This document shows positions 22,501 to 35,505 of a stretch of 60,000 nucleotides of DNA, piece by piece (position 1 is the first letter of the stretch; every line of letters starts with the position of its first letter). The notes under the pieces were generated by a model that was not told the origin of the DNA, did no database searches, and saw only the letters and a program-made list of their open reading frames with translations. Source of the DNA: Nematostella vectensis. Taxonomy: Eukaryota > Cnidaria > Anthozoa > Actiniaria > Edwardsiidae. A program made the position numbers and the translations under genes. The stretch spans positions 18,157,969-18,217,968 of the forward strand of contig NC_064035.1 of assembly GCF_932526225.1 (NCBI RefSeq), given 5' to 3'.

Positions 22501-23881
22501 TCCCTGTAGTAGTCATATATATTGACCCATCCCTGTAGTAGTCATATATAGTGACCCATCCCTGTAGTAGTCATATAGTGACCCATCCCTGTAGTAGTCA
22601 TATATAGTAACCCATCCCTATAGTAGTCATATAGTGACCCATCCCTGTAGTAGTCATATAGTGACCCATCCCTGTAGTAGTCATATAGTGACCCATCCCT
22701 GTAGTAGTCATATATAGTAACCCATCCCTATAGTAGTCATATAGTGACCCATCCCTGTAGTAGTCATATAGTGACCCATCCCTGTAGTAGTCATATAGTG
22801 ACCCATCCCTGTAGTAGTCATATAGTGACCCATCCCTGTAGTAGTCATATATAGTCACCCATCCCTGTTGTAGTCATATAGTCACCCATCCCTGTAGTAG
22901 TGATATAGTGACCCATCCCTGTAGTAGTCATATATAGTGACCCATCCCTGTAGTAGTCATATATAGTGACCCATCCCTGTTGTAGTCATATATAGTGACC
23001 CATCCCTGTAGTAGTCATATAGTGACCCATCCCTGTAGTAGTCATATAGTGACCCATACCTGTAGTAGTCATATAGTGACCCATCCCTGTAGTAGTCATA
23101 TAGTGACCCATCCCTGTAGTAGTCATATAGTGACCCATCCCTGTAGTAGTCATATAGTGACCCATCCCTGTAGTAGTCATATATATAGTGACCCATCCCT
23201 GTAGTAGTCATATATATAGTGACCCATCCCTGTAGTAGTCATATATATAGTGACCCATCCCTGTAGTAGCCATATATAGTGACCCATCCCTGTAGCAGCC
23301 ATATAGTGACTTACCCTTGTAGTAGTCATATAGTGACTCACCCTTGTAGTAGTCATATAATGACTCACCCTTGTAGTAGTCGTTTAATGACTCACCCTTG
23401 TAGTAGTCATATAATGACTCACCCTTGTAGTAGTCATATAGTGATTTACACTTGTAGTAGTCGTATAATGACTCACCCTTGTAGTAGTCGTATAATGACT
23501 CACCCTTGTAGTAGTCGTATAATGACTCACCCTTGTAGTAGTCATATAGTGACTCACGCTTGTAGTAGTCGTATAATTACTCACCCTTGTAGTAGTCATA
23601 TAGTTACTCACCCTTGTAGTAGTCGTTTAATGACTTACCCTTGTAGTAGTCATATAATGACTCACCCTTGTAGTAGTCATATAGTTACTAACCCTTGTAG
23701 TAGTCATATAGTTACTCACCCTTGTAGTAGTCATATAGTGACTCACCCTTGTAGTAGTCGTATAATGACTCACCCTTGTAGTAGTCGTATAATGACTCAC
23801 CCTTGTAGTAGTCATATAGTGAGTTACCCTTGTAGTAGTCATATAGTGACTCACCCTTGTAGTAGTCGTAGAGCTCAATAA
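19503..23881. repeat. 27-bp tandem array containing the 5' splice site of its exon, split by a transposon
   Basis: The minus-strand unit is GTGAGTCACTATATGACTAC followed by TACAAGG (27 bp). A proximal subfamily of about 20 units (23305-23881) keeps the donor gtgagt. A distal subfamily (22354-23300 and 19503-19650, 27-31 bp, about 38 units) has gatgggtc instead. The array starts on the last codons of the 23855-24128 exon and fills the intron except for a transposon at 19653-22351. Confidence 0.95.
19653..22351. mobile_element. Non-autonomous DNA transposon, 2.7 kb, CACTG termini, TA duplication
   Basis: Inverted ends start CACTGTTAGTTTCAG at 19653 and end with the complement at 22351; similarity runs about 33 bp. 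Flanking TA at 19651-19652 and 22352-22353. Both subterminal 450-bp zones are packed with the motif ggagtaaaa and its complement in both orientations, as in EnSpm/CACTA-type elements (known trait; assignment is inference). The interior has only two short open frames without a recognisable transposase, so it is probably mobilised in trans. At 21553-21745 a second motif family (ttcctaaga/tcttaggaa) forms inverted repeats. Confidence 0.8.
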
Positions 23882-24128
23882 CCTCTTTAGCATCCAGTCT
23901 TCTTTCCCAGACTACCAGTTCGTCTATTGAGTACGAAGAGACGCTGTCCTCAAAAGACGAAGAATAACTCCCCTGGTCAGATCTTGGCTTACAAGGTTTC
24001 TGGTCATAACTGCTTTCGATACCATTTAAGAAAAGGGAAATCTTCCCGTAACCTTCCAAAGTGAAAACGATGTGGTTCCATATTGCGGGCAAGAGGAAAA
24101 AGACGTATTGGCAAACCAAATTTGAATC
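23855..24128 (-). CDS. Second LamG-like domain, C-terminal half (exon)
   Basis: A 274-base exon, acceptor tgtctaag at 24129 (phase 0) and donor aagG/gtgagt at 23854 (phase 1). It reads LLPAIWNHIVFTLEGYGKIS, LFLNGIESS, then SIDELVVWERRLDAKEVIEL and YDYYK. W-x-H-x-V-F-T, then LFLNG, then IDELVVWERRL are the standard concanavalin A-like (Laminin_G_3) landmarks. The donor and final codons are the first unit of the 27-bp array. The frame stays open through about five further units, each with a usable donor, before a TAA near 23711. Confidence 0.93.
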
Positions 24129-24420
24129 CTTAGACAAACAAACAAAATCAATTAATTAATACCTTCTCACTTGTTCACATAACTCTCACATAACTTTCTC
24201 GGAAATGTAAGTCTTGTAAAATAAACGTCCCGTTTAGATACTAATTCTCTAATTCTATATAGAAAATAAGCAATTTTGATAGCTTGTTGTTGAAGAATAA
24301 CCTGCCCCCCCCCCCCCCCCAACCTCCCCCTTGCCCTTAGGAACTGACTAGGACCCAAGAAGCTGTAAGGAACCAGGATCATCACCACCGTTAACCTCAA
24401 ATGAATGACACCTTACATAC

Positions 24421-24800
24421 ATTTTTTATCTCAACTGCAAAATTTTTTCCTTCTTCTGAGAGGTGGAAAATCCTGATGAAGGGGTCGTAGAAAGAGTGTG
24501 GTGGATGTGTTATCTCCACATATTTTTGCCCAGAAGGTGAAATACTAGGAAAGTTGAGCCAAAACGATACAGCAAGATTGCATCCCAGCCACATCTGTTT
24601 ACCACAAGTGTTTATCATCTGCGTTCTAAAAGGATTTTTCATCGATACACAACCCCCTTGGATTGGGTCATAGCATTGACTTGTATCGGTTGGAGTCCGA
24701 GCCCACATAGGAGCCCTCAGGTTTTTAAGAGCGTGAGGATCGTCAAGAGGGAAATAGAGCACGGCGTCGGCTGTGATGTTGGATGTAGACAAGTGTTTAC
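24421..24800 (-). CDS. Second LamG-like domain, N-terminal half (exon)
   Basis: A 380-base exon, acceptor atttgtcag at 24801 (phase 1) and donor aat/gtatgt at 24420 (phase 0). It reads GKHLSTSNITADAVLYFPLD, then CYDPIQGGCVSMKNPF, CNLAVSFWLNFPS and FAVEIKN, joining DSNLVCQYVF of the next exon. AVLYFPLDD and AVSFWLNF match the first strands of LamG-like domains. Four cysteines suggest disulphides. I chose the phase-0 donor because the next acceptor is phase 0. Confidence 0.92.
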
Positions 24801-25047
24801 CTGACAAATGCCATAAGACATAACATTAATATACATAACACAATACATAAATAGCATTACAATGGAAAAAAGGTCAAACGCGTATTCATTAAAATATAGT
24901 TAAAAAAGAGAGTATTATTAAAGATGTCTGAGTCAAGGAATAATGAAACCACCAGAAAAAAGAATTACCATGTTGCGGGACGACTTGTAAGTCAACAAAT
25001 ACATTGTAACTGTGGCAAACAAGCGCTTAAAAACTCCTATTGCCAAA

Positions 25048-28000
25048 GCCAGTGAATTGCCTCATTACAAGGGCTTATTGCCTATTATTGCCAGGGCTTA
25101 TTACCTATTATTGCCAGGGCTTATTACCTATTATTGCCAGGGCTTATTACCTATTATTGCCAGGGCTTATTGCCTATTATTGCCAGGGCTTATTACCTAT
25201 TATTGCCAGGGCTTTTTAACTCTTATTGCCAGGGCTTATTACCTATTATTGCCAGGGCTTAATACCTCTCATTGCCAGGGCTTATTACCTATTATTGCCA
25301 GGGCTTGATACCTCTTATTGCCAGGGCTTATAACCTCTTATTGCCAGGGCTTATTACCTATTATTGCAATGGCTTAATACCTCGTATTGCCAGGGCTTAA
25401 TACCTCTTATTGCCAGGGCTTATTACCTCTTATTGCCAGGGCGTATTACCACTTCTTGCCAGGGCGTATTACCACTTATTGCCAGGGCTTAATACCTCTT
25501 ATTTCCAAGGCTTATTACCTCTTATTGCCAGGGCTTATTACCTCTTATTGCCAGGGCTAATTACCTCTTATTGCCAGGGCTAATTACCTCTTATTGCCAG
25601 GGCGTATTACCACTTATTGCCAGGGCTTAATACCTCTTATTTCCAAGGCTTATTACCTCTTATTGCCAGGGCTTATTACCTCTTATTGCCAGGGCTTATT
25701 ACCTCTTATTGCCAGGGCTAATTACCTCTTATTGCCAGGGCTTATTACCTCTTATTGCCAGGGCTAATTACCTCTTATTTCCAGGGCTTAATACCTCTTA
25801 TTGTCAGGGCTTTTTACCTCTTATTGCCAAGGCTAATTACCTCTTATTGCCAGGGCTTATTACCTCTTATTGCCAGGGCTTATTACCTCTTATTGCCAGG
25901 GCTTATTAACTCTTATTACCAGGGCTTAATACCTCGTATTGCCAGGGCTTATTAACTCTTATTGCCAGGGCGTATTACCACTTCTTGCCAGGGCGTATTA
26001 CCACTTATTGCCAGGGCTTAATACCTCTTATTGCCAGGGCTAATTACCTCTTATTGCCAGGGCTTATTATCTCTTATTGCCAGGGCTAATTACCACTTAT
26101 TGCCAGGGCTTATTACCTCTTATTGCCAGGGCTAATTACCACTTATTGCCAGGGCTTATTACCTCTTATTGCCAGGGCTCATTACCTCTTATTGCCAGGG
26201 CTTAATACCTCTTATTACAAGGGCTTATTGCCTCTTATTGCCAGGGCTAATTACCTCTTATTGCCAGGGCTTATTACCTCTTATTGCCAGAGCTTAATAC
26301 CTCATATTGCCAGGGCTTAATACCTCTTATTGCCAGGGCTTAATACCTCGTATTGCCAGGGCTTAATACCTCTTATTGCCAGGGCGTATTACCACTTATT
26401 GCCAGGGCTTATTACCACTTATTGCCAGGGCTTAATACCTCTTATTACAAGGGCTTATTGCCTCTTATTACCAGGGCTTATTGCCTCTTATTACCAGGGC
26501 TTAATACCTCTTATTGCCAGGGCTTATTAACTCTTATTGCCAGTGCTTATTACCACTTATTGCCAGGGCTTATTATCTCTTATTACCAGGGCTTAATACC
26601 TCTTATTGCCAGGGCTTATTAACTCTTATTGCCAGGGCTTATTACCACTTATTGCCAGGGCTTATTACCTCTTATTGCCAGGGCTTAATACCTTTTATTG
26701 CCAGGGCTAATTACCTCTTATTTCCAGGGCTTATTACCTCTTATTTCCAGGGCTTATTACCTCTTATTGCCAGGGCTTATTACCTCTTATTGCCAGGGCT
26801 AATTACCTCTTATTTCCAGGGCTTAATACCTCTTATTGCCAGGGCGTTTTACCTCTTATTGCCAGGGCTAATTACCTCTTATTGCCAGGGCTTATTACCT
26901 CTTATTGCCAGGGCTTTTTAACTCTTATTGCCAGGGCTTATTACCACTTTTTGCCAGGGCTTATTACCTCTTATTGCCAGGGCTTATTACCTCTTATTGC
27001 CAGGGCTTATTACCACTTTTTGCCAGGGCTTAATACCTCTTATTGCCAGGGCTTATTACCTATTATTGCCAAGGCTTAATACCTCTTATTGCCAGGGCTT
27101 ATTACCTCTTATTGCCAGGGTTTATTACCTATTATTGCCAGGGCTTAATACCTCGTATTGCCAGGGCTTAATACCTCTTATTGCCAGGGCTTATTACCTC
27201 TTATTGCCAGGGCTAATTACCTCTTATTGCCAGGGCTTATTACCTCTTATTGCCAGGGCTAATTACCACTTATTGCCAGGGCTTATTACCTCTTATTGCC
27301 AGGGCTTATTACCTCTTATTGCCAGGGCTAATTACCACTTATTGCCAGGGCTTATTACCTCTTATTGCCAGGGCTTATTGCCTCTTATTGCCAGGGCTTA
27401 ATACCTCTTATTACAAGGGCTTATTGCCTCTTATTGCCAGGGCTAATTACCTCTTATTGCCAGGGCTTATTACCTCTTATTGCCAGGGCGTATTACCTCT
27501 TATTGCCAGGGCTTATTACCTCTTATCGCCAGGGCTAATTACCTCTTATTGCCAGGGCGTATTACCACTTATTGCCAGGGCTTAATACCTCTTATTTCCA
27601 AGGCTTATTACCTCTTATTGCCAGGGCTTATTACCTCTTATTGCCAGGGCTTATTACCTCTTATTGCCAGGGCTAATTACCTCTTATTGCCAGGGCTTAT
27701 TACCTCTTATTGCCAGGGCTAATTAACTCTTATTTCCAGGGCTTAATACCTCTTATTGTCAGGGCTTTTTACCTCTTATTGCCAGGGCTAATTACCTCTT
27801 ATTGCCAGGGCTTATTACCTCTTATTGCCAGGGCTTATTACCTCTTATTGCCAGGGCTTATTAACTCTTATTACCAGGGCTTAATACCTCGTATTGCCAG
27901 GGCTAATTACCTCTTATTTCCAGGGCTTAATACCTCTTATTGTCAGGGCTTTTTACCTCTTATTGCCAGGGCTAATTACCTCTTATTGCCAGAGCTTATT

Positions 28001-31000
28001 ACCTCTTATTGCCAGGGCTTATTACCTCTTATTGCCAGGGCTTATTAACTCTTATTACCAGGGCTTAATACCTCGTATTGCCAGGGCTTATTAACTCTTA
28101 TTGCCAGGGCATATTACCACTTCTTGCCAGGGCGTATTACCACTTATTGCCAGGGCTTAATACCTCTTATTGCTAGGGCTAATTACCTCTTATTTCCAGG
28201 GCTTAATACCTCTTATTGTCAGGGCTTTTTACCTCTTATTGCCAGGGCTAATTACCTCTTATTGCCAGGGCTTATTACCTCTTATTGCCAGGGCTAATTA
28301 CCACTTATTGCCAGGGCTTATTACCTCTTATTGCCAGGGCTAATTACCACTTATTGCCAGGGCTTATTACCTCTTATTGCCAGGGCTTATTATCTCTTAT
28401 TGCCAGGGCTAATTACCACTTATTGCCAGGGCTTATTACCTCTTATTGCCAGGGCTCATTACCTCTTATTGCCAGAGCTTAATACCTCTTATTGCCAGGG
28501 CTTATTGCCTCTTATTGCCAGGGCTTAATACCTCTTATTACAAGGGCTTATTGACTCTTATTGCCAGGGCTAATTACCTCTTATTGCCAGGGCTTATTAC
28601 CTCTTATTGCCAGAGCTTAATACCTCATATTGCCAGGGCTTAATACCTCTTATTGCCAGGGCTTAATACCTCGTATTGCCAGGGCTTAATAACTCTTATT
28701 GCCAGGGCGTATTACCACTTATTGCCAGGGCTTATTACCACTTATTGCCAGGGCTTAATACCTCTTATTACAAGGGCTTATTGCCTCTTATTACCAGGGC
28801 TTATTGCCTCTTATTACCAGGGCTTAATACCTCTTATTGCCAGGGCTTATTAACTCTTATTGCCAGGGCTTATTACCACTTATTGCCAGGGCTTATTATC
28901 TCTTATTACCAGGGCTTAATACCTCTTATTGCCAGGGCTTATTAACTCTTATTGCCAGGGCTTATTACCACTTATTGCCAGGGCTTATTACCTCTTATTG
29001 CCAGGGCTTAATACCTCTTATTGCCAGGGCTAATTACCTCTTATTTCCAGGGCTTATTACCTCATATTTCCAGGGCTTATTACCTCTTATTGCCAGGGTT
29101 TATTACCTCTTATTGCAAGGGCTAATTACCTCTTATTGCCAGGGCGTATTACCACTTATTGCCAGGGCTTAATACCTCTTATTTCCAAGGCTTATTACCT
29201 CTTATTGCCAGGGCTTATTACCTCTTATTGCCAGGGCTTATTACCTCTTATTGCCAGGGCTAATTACCTCTTATTGCCAGGGCTTATTACCTCTTATTGC
29301 CAGGGCTAATTACCTCTTATTTTTAGGGCTTAATACCTCTTATCGCCAGGGCTAATTACCTCTTATTGCCACGGCTATTTACCTCTTATTGCCAGGGCAT
29401 ATTACCTCTTATTGCCAGGGCTTATTACCTCTTATTGCCAGGGCTTATTAACTCTTATTACCAGGGCTTAATACCTCGTATTGCCAGGGCTTATTAGCTC
29501 CTATTGCCAGGGCGTATTACCACTTCTTGCCAGGGCGTATTACCACTTATTGCCAGGGCTTAATACCTCTTATTGCCAGGGCTAATTACCTCTTATTGCC
29601 AGGGCTAATTACCTCTTATTGCCAGGGCTTATTACCTCTTATTGCCAGGGCTAATTACCTCTTATTTCCAGGGCTTAATACCTCTTATTGTCAGGGCTTT
29701 TTACCTCTTATTGCCAGGGCTAATTATCTCTTATTGCCAGGGCTTATTACCTCTTATTGCCAGGGCTAATTACCACTTATTGCCAGGGCTTATTACCTCT
29801 TATTGCCAGGGCTTATTACCTCTTATTGCCAGGGCTAATTACCACTTATTGCCAGGGCTTATTACCTCTTATGGCCAGGGCTCATTACCTCTTATTGCCA
29901 GGGCTTATTATCTCTTATTGCCAGGGCTAATTACCACTTATTGCCAGGGCTTATTACCTCTTATTGCCAGGGCTCATTACCTCTTATTGCCAGAGCTTAA
30001 TACCTCTTATTGCCAGGGCTTATTGCCTCTTATTGCCAGGGCTTAATACCTCTTATTACAAGGGCTTATTGACTCTTATTGCCAGGGCTAATTACCTCTT
30101 ATTGCCAGGGCTTATTACCTCTTATTGCCAGAGCTTAATACCTCATATTGCCAGGGCTTAATACCTCTTATTGCCAGGGCTTAATACCTCGTATTGCCAG
30201 GGCTTAATAACTCTTATTGCCAGGGCGTATTACCACTTATTGCCAGGGCTTATTACCACTTATTGCCAGGGCTTAATACCTCTTATTACAAGGGCTTATT
30301 GCCTCTTATTACCAGGGCTTATTGCCTCTTATTACCAGGGCTTAATACCTCTTATTGCCAGGGCTTATTAACTCTTATTGCCAGGGCTTATTACCACTTA
30401 TTGCCAGGGCTTATTATCTCTTATTACCAGGGCTTAATACCTCTTATTGCCAGGGCTTATTAACTCTTATTGCCAGGGCTTATTACCACTTATTGCCAGG
30501 GCTTATTACCTCTTATTGCCAGGGCTTAATACCTCTTATTGCCAGGGCTAATTACCTCTTATTTCCAGGGCTTATTACCTCATATTTCCAGGGCTTATTA
30601 CCTCTTATTGCCAGGGTTTATTACCTCTTATTGCAAGGGCTAATTACCTCTTATTGCCAGGGCGTATTACCACTTATTGCCAGGGCTTAATACCTCTTAT
30701 TTCCAAGGCTTATTACCTCTTATTGCCAGGGCTTATTACCTCTTATTGCCAGGGCTTATTACCTCTTATTGCCAGGGCTAATTACCTCTTATTGCCAGGG
30801 CTTATTACCTCTTATTGCCAGGGCTAATTACCTCTTATTTTTAGGGCTTAATACCTCTTATCGCCAGGGCTAATTACCTCTTATTGCCACGGCTAATTAC
30901 CTCTTATTGCCAGGGCATATTACCTCTTATTGCCAGGGCTTATTACCTCTTATTGCCAGGGCTTATTAACTCTTATTACCAGGGCTTAATACCTCGTATT

Positions 31001-34000
31001 GCCAGGGCTTATTAGCTCCTATTGCCAGGGCGTATTACCACTTCTTGCCAGGGCGTATTACCACTTATTGCCAGGGCTTAATACCTCTTATTGCCAGGGC
31101 TAATTACCTCTTATTGCCAGGGCTAATTACCTCTTATTGCCAGGGCTTATTACCTCTTATTGCCAGGGCTAATTACCTCTTATTTCCAGGGCTTAATACC
31201 TCTTATTGTCAGGGCTTTTTACCTCTTATTGCCAGGGCTAATTATCTCTTATTGCCAGGGCTTATTACCTCTTATTGCCAGGGCTAATTACCACTTATTG
31301 CCAGGGCTAATTATCTCTTATTGCCAGGGCTTATTACCTCTTATTGCCAGGGCTAATTACCTCTTATTGCCAGGGCTAATTACCTCTTATTTCCAGGGCT
31401 TAATACCTCTTATTGTCAGGGCTTTTTACCTCTTATTGCCAGGGCTAATTATCTCTTATTGCCAGGGCTTATTACCTCTTATTGCCAGGGCTAATTACCA
31501 CTTATTGCCAGGGCTTATTACCTCTTATTGCCAGGGCTTATTACCTCTTATTGCCAGGGCTAATTACCACTTATTGCCAGGGCTTATTACCTCTTATGGC
31601 CAGGGCTCATTACCTCTTATTGCCAGGGCTCATTACCTCTTATTGCCAGGGCTTAATACCTCTTATTACAAGGGCTTATTGCCTCTTATTGCCAGGGCTA
31701 ATTACCTCTTATTGCCAGGGCTTATTACCTCTTATTGCCAGAGCTTAATACCTCATATTGCCAGGGCTTAATACCTCTTATTGCCAGGGCTTAATACCTC
31801 GTATTGCCAGGGCTTAATGCCTCTTATTGCCAGGGCGTATTACCACTTATTGCCAGGGCTTATAGCCTCTTATTACCAGGGCTTATTATCTCTTATTACC
31901 AGGGCTTATTACCACTTATTGCCAGGGCTTATTATCTCTTATTACCAGGGCTTAATACCTCTTATTGCCAGGGCTTATTAACTCTTATTGCCAGGGCTTA
32001 TTACCACTTATTGCCAGGGCTTATTACCTCTTATTGCCAGGGCTTAATACCTCTTATTGCCAGGGCTAATTACCTCTTATTTCCAGGGCTTATTACCTCT
32101 TATTTCCAGGGCTTATTACCTCTTATTGCCACGGCTTATTACCTCTTATTGCCAGGGCTAATTACCTCTTATTTCCAGGGCTTAATACCTCTTATTGCCA
32201 GGGCTTTTTACCTCTTATTGCCAGGGCTAATTACCTCTTATTGCCAGGGCTTATTACCTCTTATTGCCAGGGCTTTTTAACTCTTATTGCCAGGGCTTAT
32301 TACCACTTTTTGCCAGGGCTTATTACCTCTTATTGCCAGGGCTTATTACCTCTTATTGCCAGGGCTTATTACCAATTATTGCCAGGGCTTAATACCTCTT
32401 ATTGCCAGGGCTTATTACCTATTATTGCCAGGGCTTAATACCTCTTATTGCCAGGGCTTATTACCTCTTATTGCCAGGGCTTATTACCTATTATTGCCAG
32501 GGCTTAATACCTCGTATTGCCAGGGCTTAATACCTCTTATTGCCAGGGCTTATTACCTCTTATTGCCAGGGCTTATTACCTCTTATTGCCAGGGCTTATT
32601 ACCTCTTATAGCCAGGGCTAATTACCACTTATTGCCAGGGCTTATTACCTCTTATTGCCAGGGCTAATTACCTCTTATTGCCAGGGCTTATTACCTCTTA
32701 TAGCCAGGGCTAATTACCACTTATTGCCAGGGCTTATTACCTCTTATTGCCAGGGCTAATTACCTCTTATTGCCAGGGCGTATTACCACTTATTGCCAGG
32801 GCTTAATACCTCTTATTTCCAAGGCTTATTACCTCTTATTGCCAGGGCTTATTACCTCTTATCGCCAGGGCTTATTACCTCTTATTGCCAGGGCTAATTA
32901 CCTCTTATTGCCAGGGCTTATTACCTCTTATTGCCAGGGCTAATTACCTCTTATTTCCAGGGCTTAATACCTCTTATTATCAGGGCTTTTTACCTCTTAT
33001 TGCCAGGGCTAATTACCTCTTATTGCCAGGGCTTATTACCTCTTATTGCCAGGGCTTATTACCTCTTATTGCCAGGGCTTATTAACTCTTATTACCAGGG
33101 CTTAATACCTCGTATTGCCAGGGCTTATTAACTCTTATTGCCAGGGCATATTACCACTTCTTGCCAGGGCTTATTACCTATTATTGCAGGGTTTATTACC
33201 TCTTATTGCCAGGGCTAATTACCTCTTATTTCCAGGGCTTATAACCTCTTATTGCCAGGGCTTTTTACCTCTTATTGCCAGGGCGTATTACCTCTTATTG
33301 CCAGGGCTTATTACCTCTTTATGCCAGGGCTAATTACCTCTTATTGCCAGGGCTTATTACCTCTTATTACAAGGGCTTAGTGCCTCTTATTACCAGGGCT
33401 TATTGCCTCTTATTACCAGGGCTTATTACCTCTCATTGCCAGGGCTTATTACCTCTTATTGCCAGAGCTTAATACCTCATATTGCCAGGGCTTAATACCT
33501 CTTATTGCCAGGGCTTAATACCTCGTATTGCCAGGGCTTAATACCTCTTATTGCCAGGGCTTATTACCTCTTATTGCCAGGGCGTATTACCACTTCTTGC
33601 CAGGGCGTATTACCACTCATTGCCAGGGCTTAATACCTCTTATTAAAGGGCTAATTACCTCTTATTGCCAGGGCTTATTACCTCTTATTGCCAGAGCTTA
33701 ATACCTCATATTGCCAGGGCTTATTACCTATTATTGCCAGGGCTTATTACCTCTTATTGCCAGGGCTCATTACCTCTTATTGCCAGGGCTTATTACCTCT
33801 TATTGCCAGGGCGTATTACCTCTTATTGCCAGGGCTTATTACCTCTTATTGCCAGGGTTTATTACCTCTTATTGCCAGGGCTAATTACCTCTTATTTCCA
33901 GGGCTTATAACCTCTTATTGCCAGGGCTTTTTACCTCTTATTGCCAGGGCTAATTACCTCTTATTGCCAGGGCTTATTACCTCTTATTGCCAGGGCTAAT

Positions 34001-35329
34001 TACCACTTATTGCCAGGGCTTATTACCTCTTATTGCCAGGGCTTATTACCTCTTATTGCCAGGGCTTATTACCTCTTATTGCCAGGGCTAATTACCTCTT
34101 ATTGCCAGGGCTAATTACCTCTTATTGCCAGGGCGTATTACCACTTATTGCCAGGGCTTAATACCTCTTATTTCCAACGCTTATTACCTCTTATTGCCAG
34201 GGCTTATTACCTCTTATTGCCAGGGTTTATTGCCAGGGCTAATTACCTCTTATTGCCAGGGCTTATTACCTCTTATTGCCAGGGCTAATTACCTCTTATT
34301 TCCAGGGCTTAATACCTCTTATTGTCAGGGCTTTTTACCTCTTATTGCCAGGGCTAATTACCTCTTATTGCCAGGGCTTATTACCTCTTATTGCCAGGGC
34401 TTTTTAACTCTTATTGCCAGGGCTTATTACCACTTTTTGCCAGGGCTTATTACCTCTTATTGCCAGGGCTTATTACCTCTTATTGCCAGGGCTTATTACC
34501 ACTTATTGCCAGGGCTTATTATCACTTATTGCCAGGGCTTTTTAACTCTTATTGCCAGGGCTAATTACCTCTTATTTCCAGGGCTTATTACCACTTATTG
34601 CCAGGGCTTATTATCTCTTATTACCAGGGCTTAATACCTCTTATTGCAAGGGCTTATCAACTCTTATTGCCAGGGCTTATTACCACTTATTGCCAGGGCT
34701 TATTACCACTTATTGCCAGGGCTTTTTAACTCTTATTGCCAGGGCTAATTACCTCTTATTTCCAGGGCTTATTACCTCTTATTTCCAGGGCTTATTACCT
34801 CTTATTGCCAGGGCTTATTACCTCTTATTGCCAGGGCGTATTACCACTTATTGCCAGGGCTTAATACCTCTTATTGCCAGAGCTGATTACCTCTTATTGC
34901 CAGGGCGTATTACCCTTATTACCAGGGCTTATTACCTCTTATTTCCAGGGCTTATTACCTCTTATTGCCAGGGCTTTTCAACTCTTATTGCCAGGGCTAA
35001 TTACCTCTTATTTCCAGGGCTTATTACCACTTATTGCCAGGGCTTATTACCACTTATTGCCAGGGCTTTTTAACTCTTATTGCCAGGGCTAATTACCTCT
35101 TATTTCCAGGGCTTATTACCTCTTATTTCCAGGGCTTATCACCTCTTATTGCCAGGGCTTATTACCTCTTATTGCCAGGGCGTATTACCACTTATTGCCA
35201 GGGCTTAATACCTCTTATTTCCAAGGCTTATTACCTCTTATTGCCAGGGCTGATTACCTCTTATTGCCAGGGCTTATTACCCTTATTACCAGGGCTTATT
35301 ACCTTTGATTGCCAGGGCTTATTTATTAC
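25048..35329. repeat. 23-bp giant tandem array seeded at a 5' splice site, about 446 copies
   Basis: The plus-strand unit is ggcttattacctcttattgc plus cag. On the minus strand each unit reads AAGAGGTAATAAGCCCTGGC, which repeats the actual donor ATAG/gtaataaataagccctgg of the 35330-35434 exon. It occupies about 97 percent of a 10.5-kb intron. Higher-order copies are visible at offsets of 1,518 bp (66 units) and 2,323 bp (101 units). Leu/Ile-rich open frames throughout are artefacts. Confidence 0.97.
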
Positions 35330-35434
35330 CTATTCGGCACCATTCCACGTCACGCTGGCTTGGATCGCACACGATTTTACCGGTAATCTCATCACACTGC
35401 TGACCAGAGCGTAAATTTGACGTGCATGCGCTCC
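35330..35434 (-). CDS. TLDc domain, C-terminal part (105-base exon between two giant arrays)
   Basis: A 35-codon exon with acceptor tatctatag at 35435 and donor G/gtaata at 35329, both phase 1. It reads SACTSNLRSGQQCDEITGKI and DPSQRDVEWCRI. It joins YLN-G-SACTSN upstream and CRI-G-KHLSTS downstream. The order (small Cys-Thr-Asn turn, then an acidic-hydrophobic end DVEW) fits the last strands of TLDc, normally ending in a D/E-x-E-x-W/F motif. It has five cysteines, more than usual for TLDc. The donor GTAATA is weak compared with the others in this gene. Confidence 0.8.
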   Translation of the reverse strand, partial: GAHARQIYALVSSVMRLPVKSCAIQASVTWNGAE

Positions 35435-35505
35435 CTATAGATAAAGCGGTTAAGATAAATATTAGGGTTATTCAGAAAGTGTAAGGATTAGGTTATGGCT
35501 AATAA

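Noticed and set aside
25012-35414. Dozens of Leu/Ile-rich open frames
   Set aside because: Shadows of the 23-bp array, identical in all frames; they end whenever a variant unit creates a stop.
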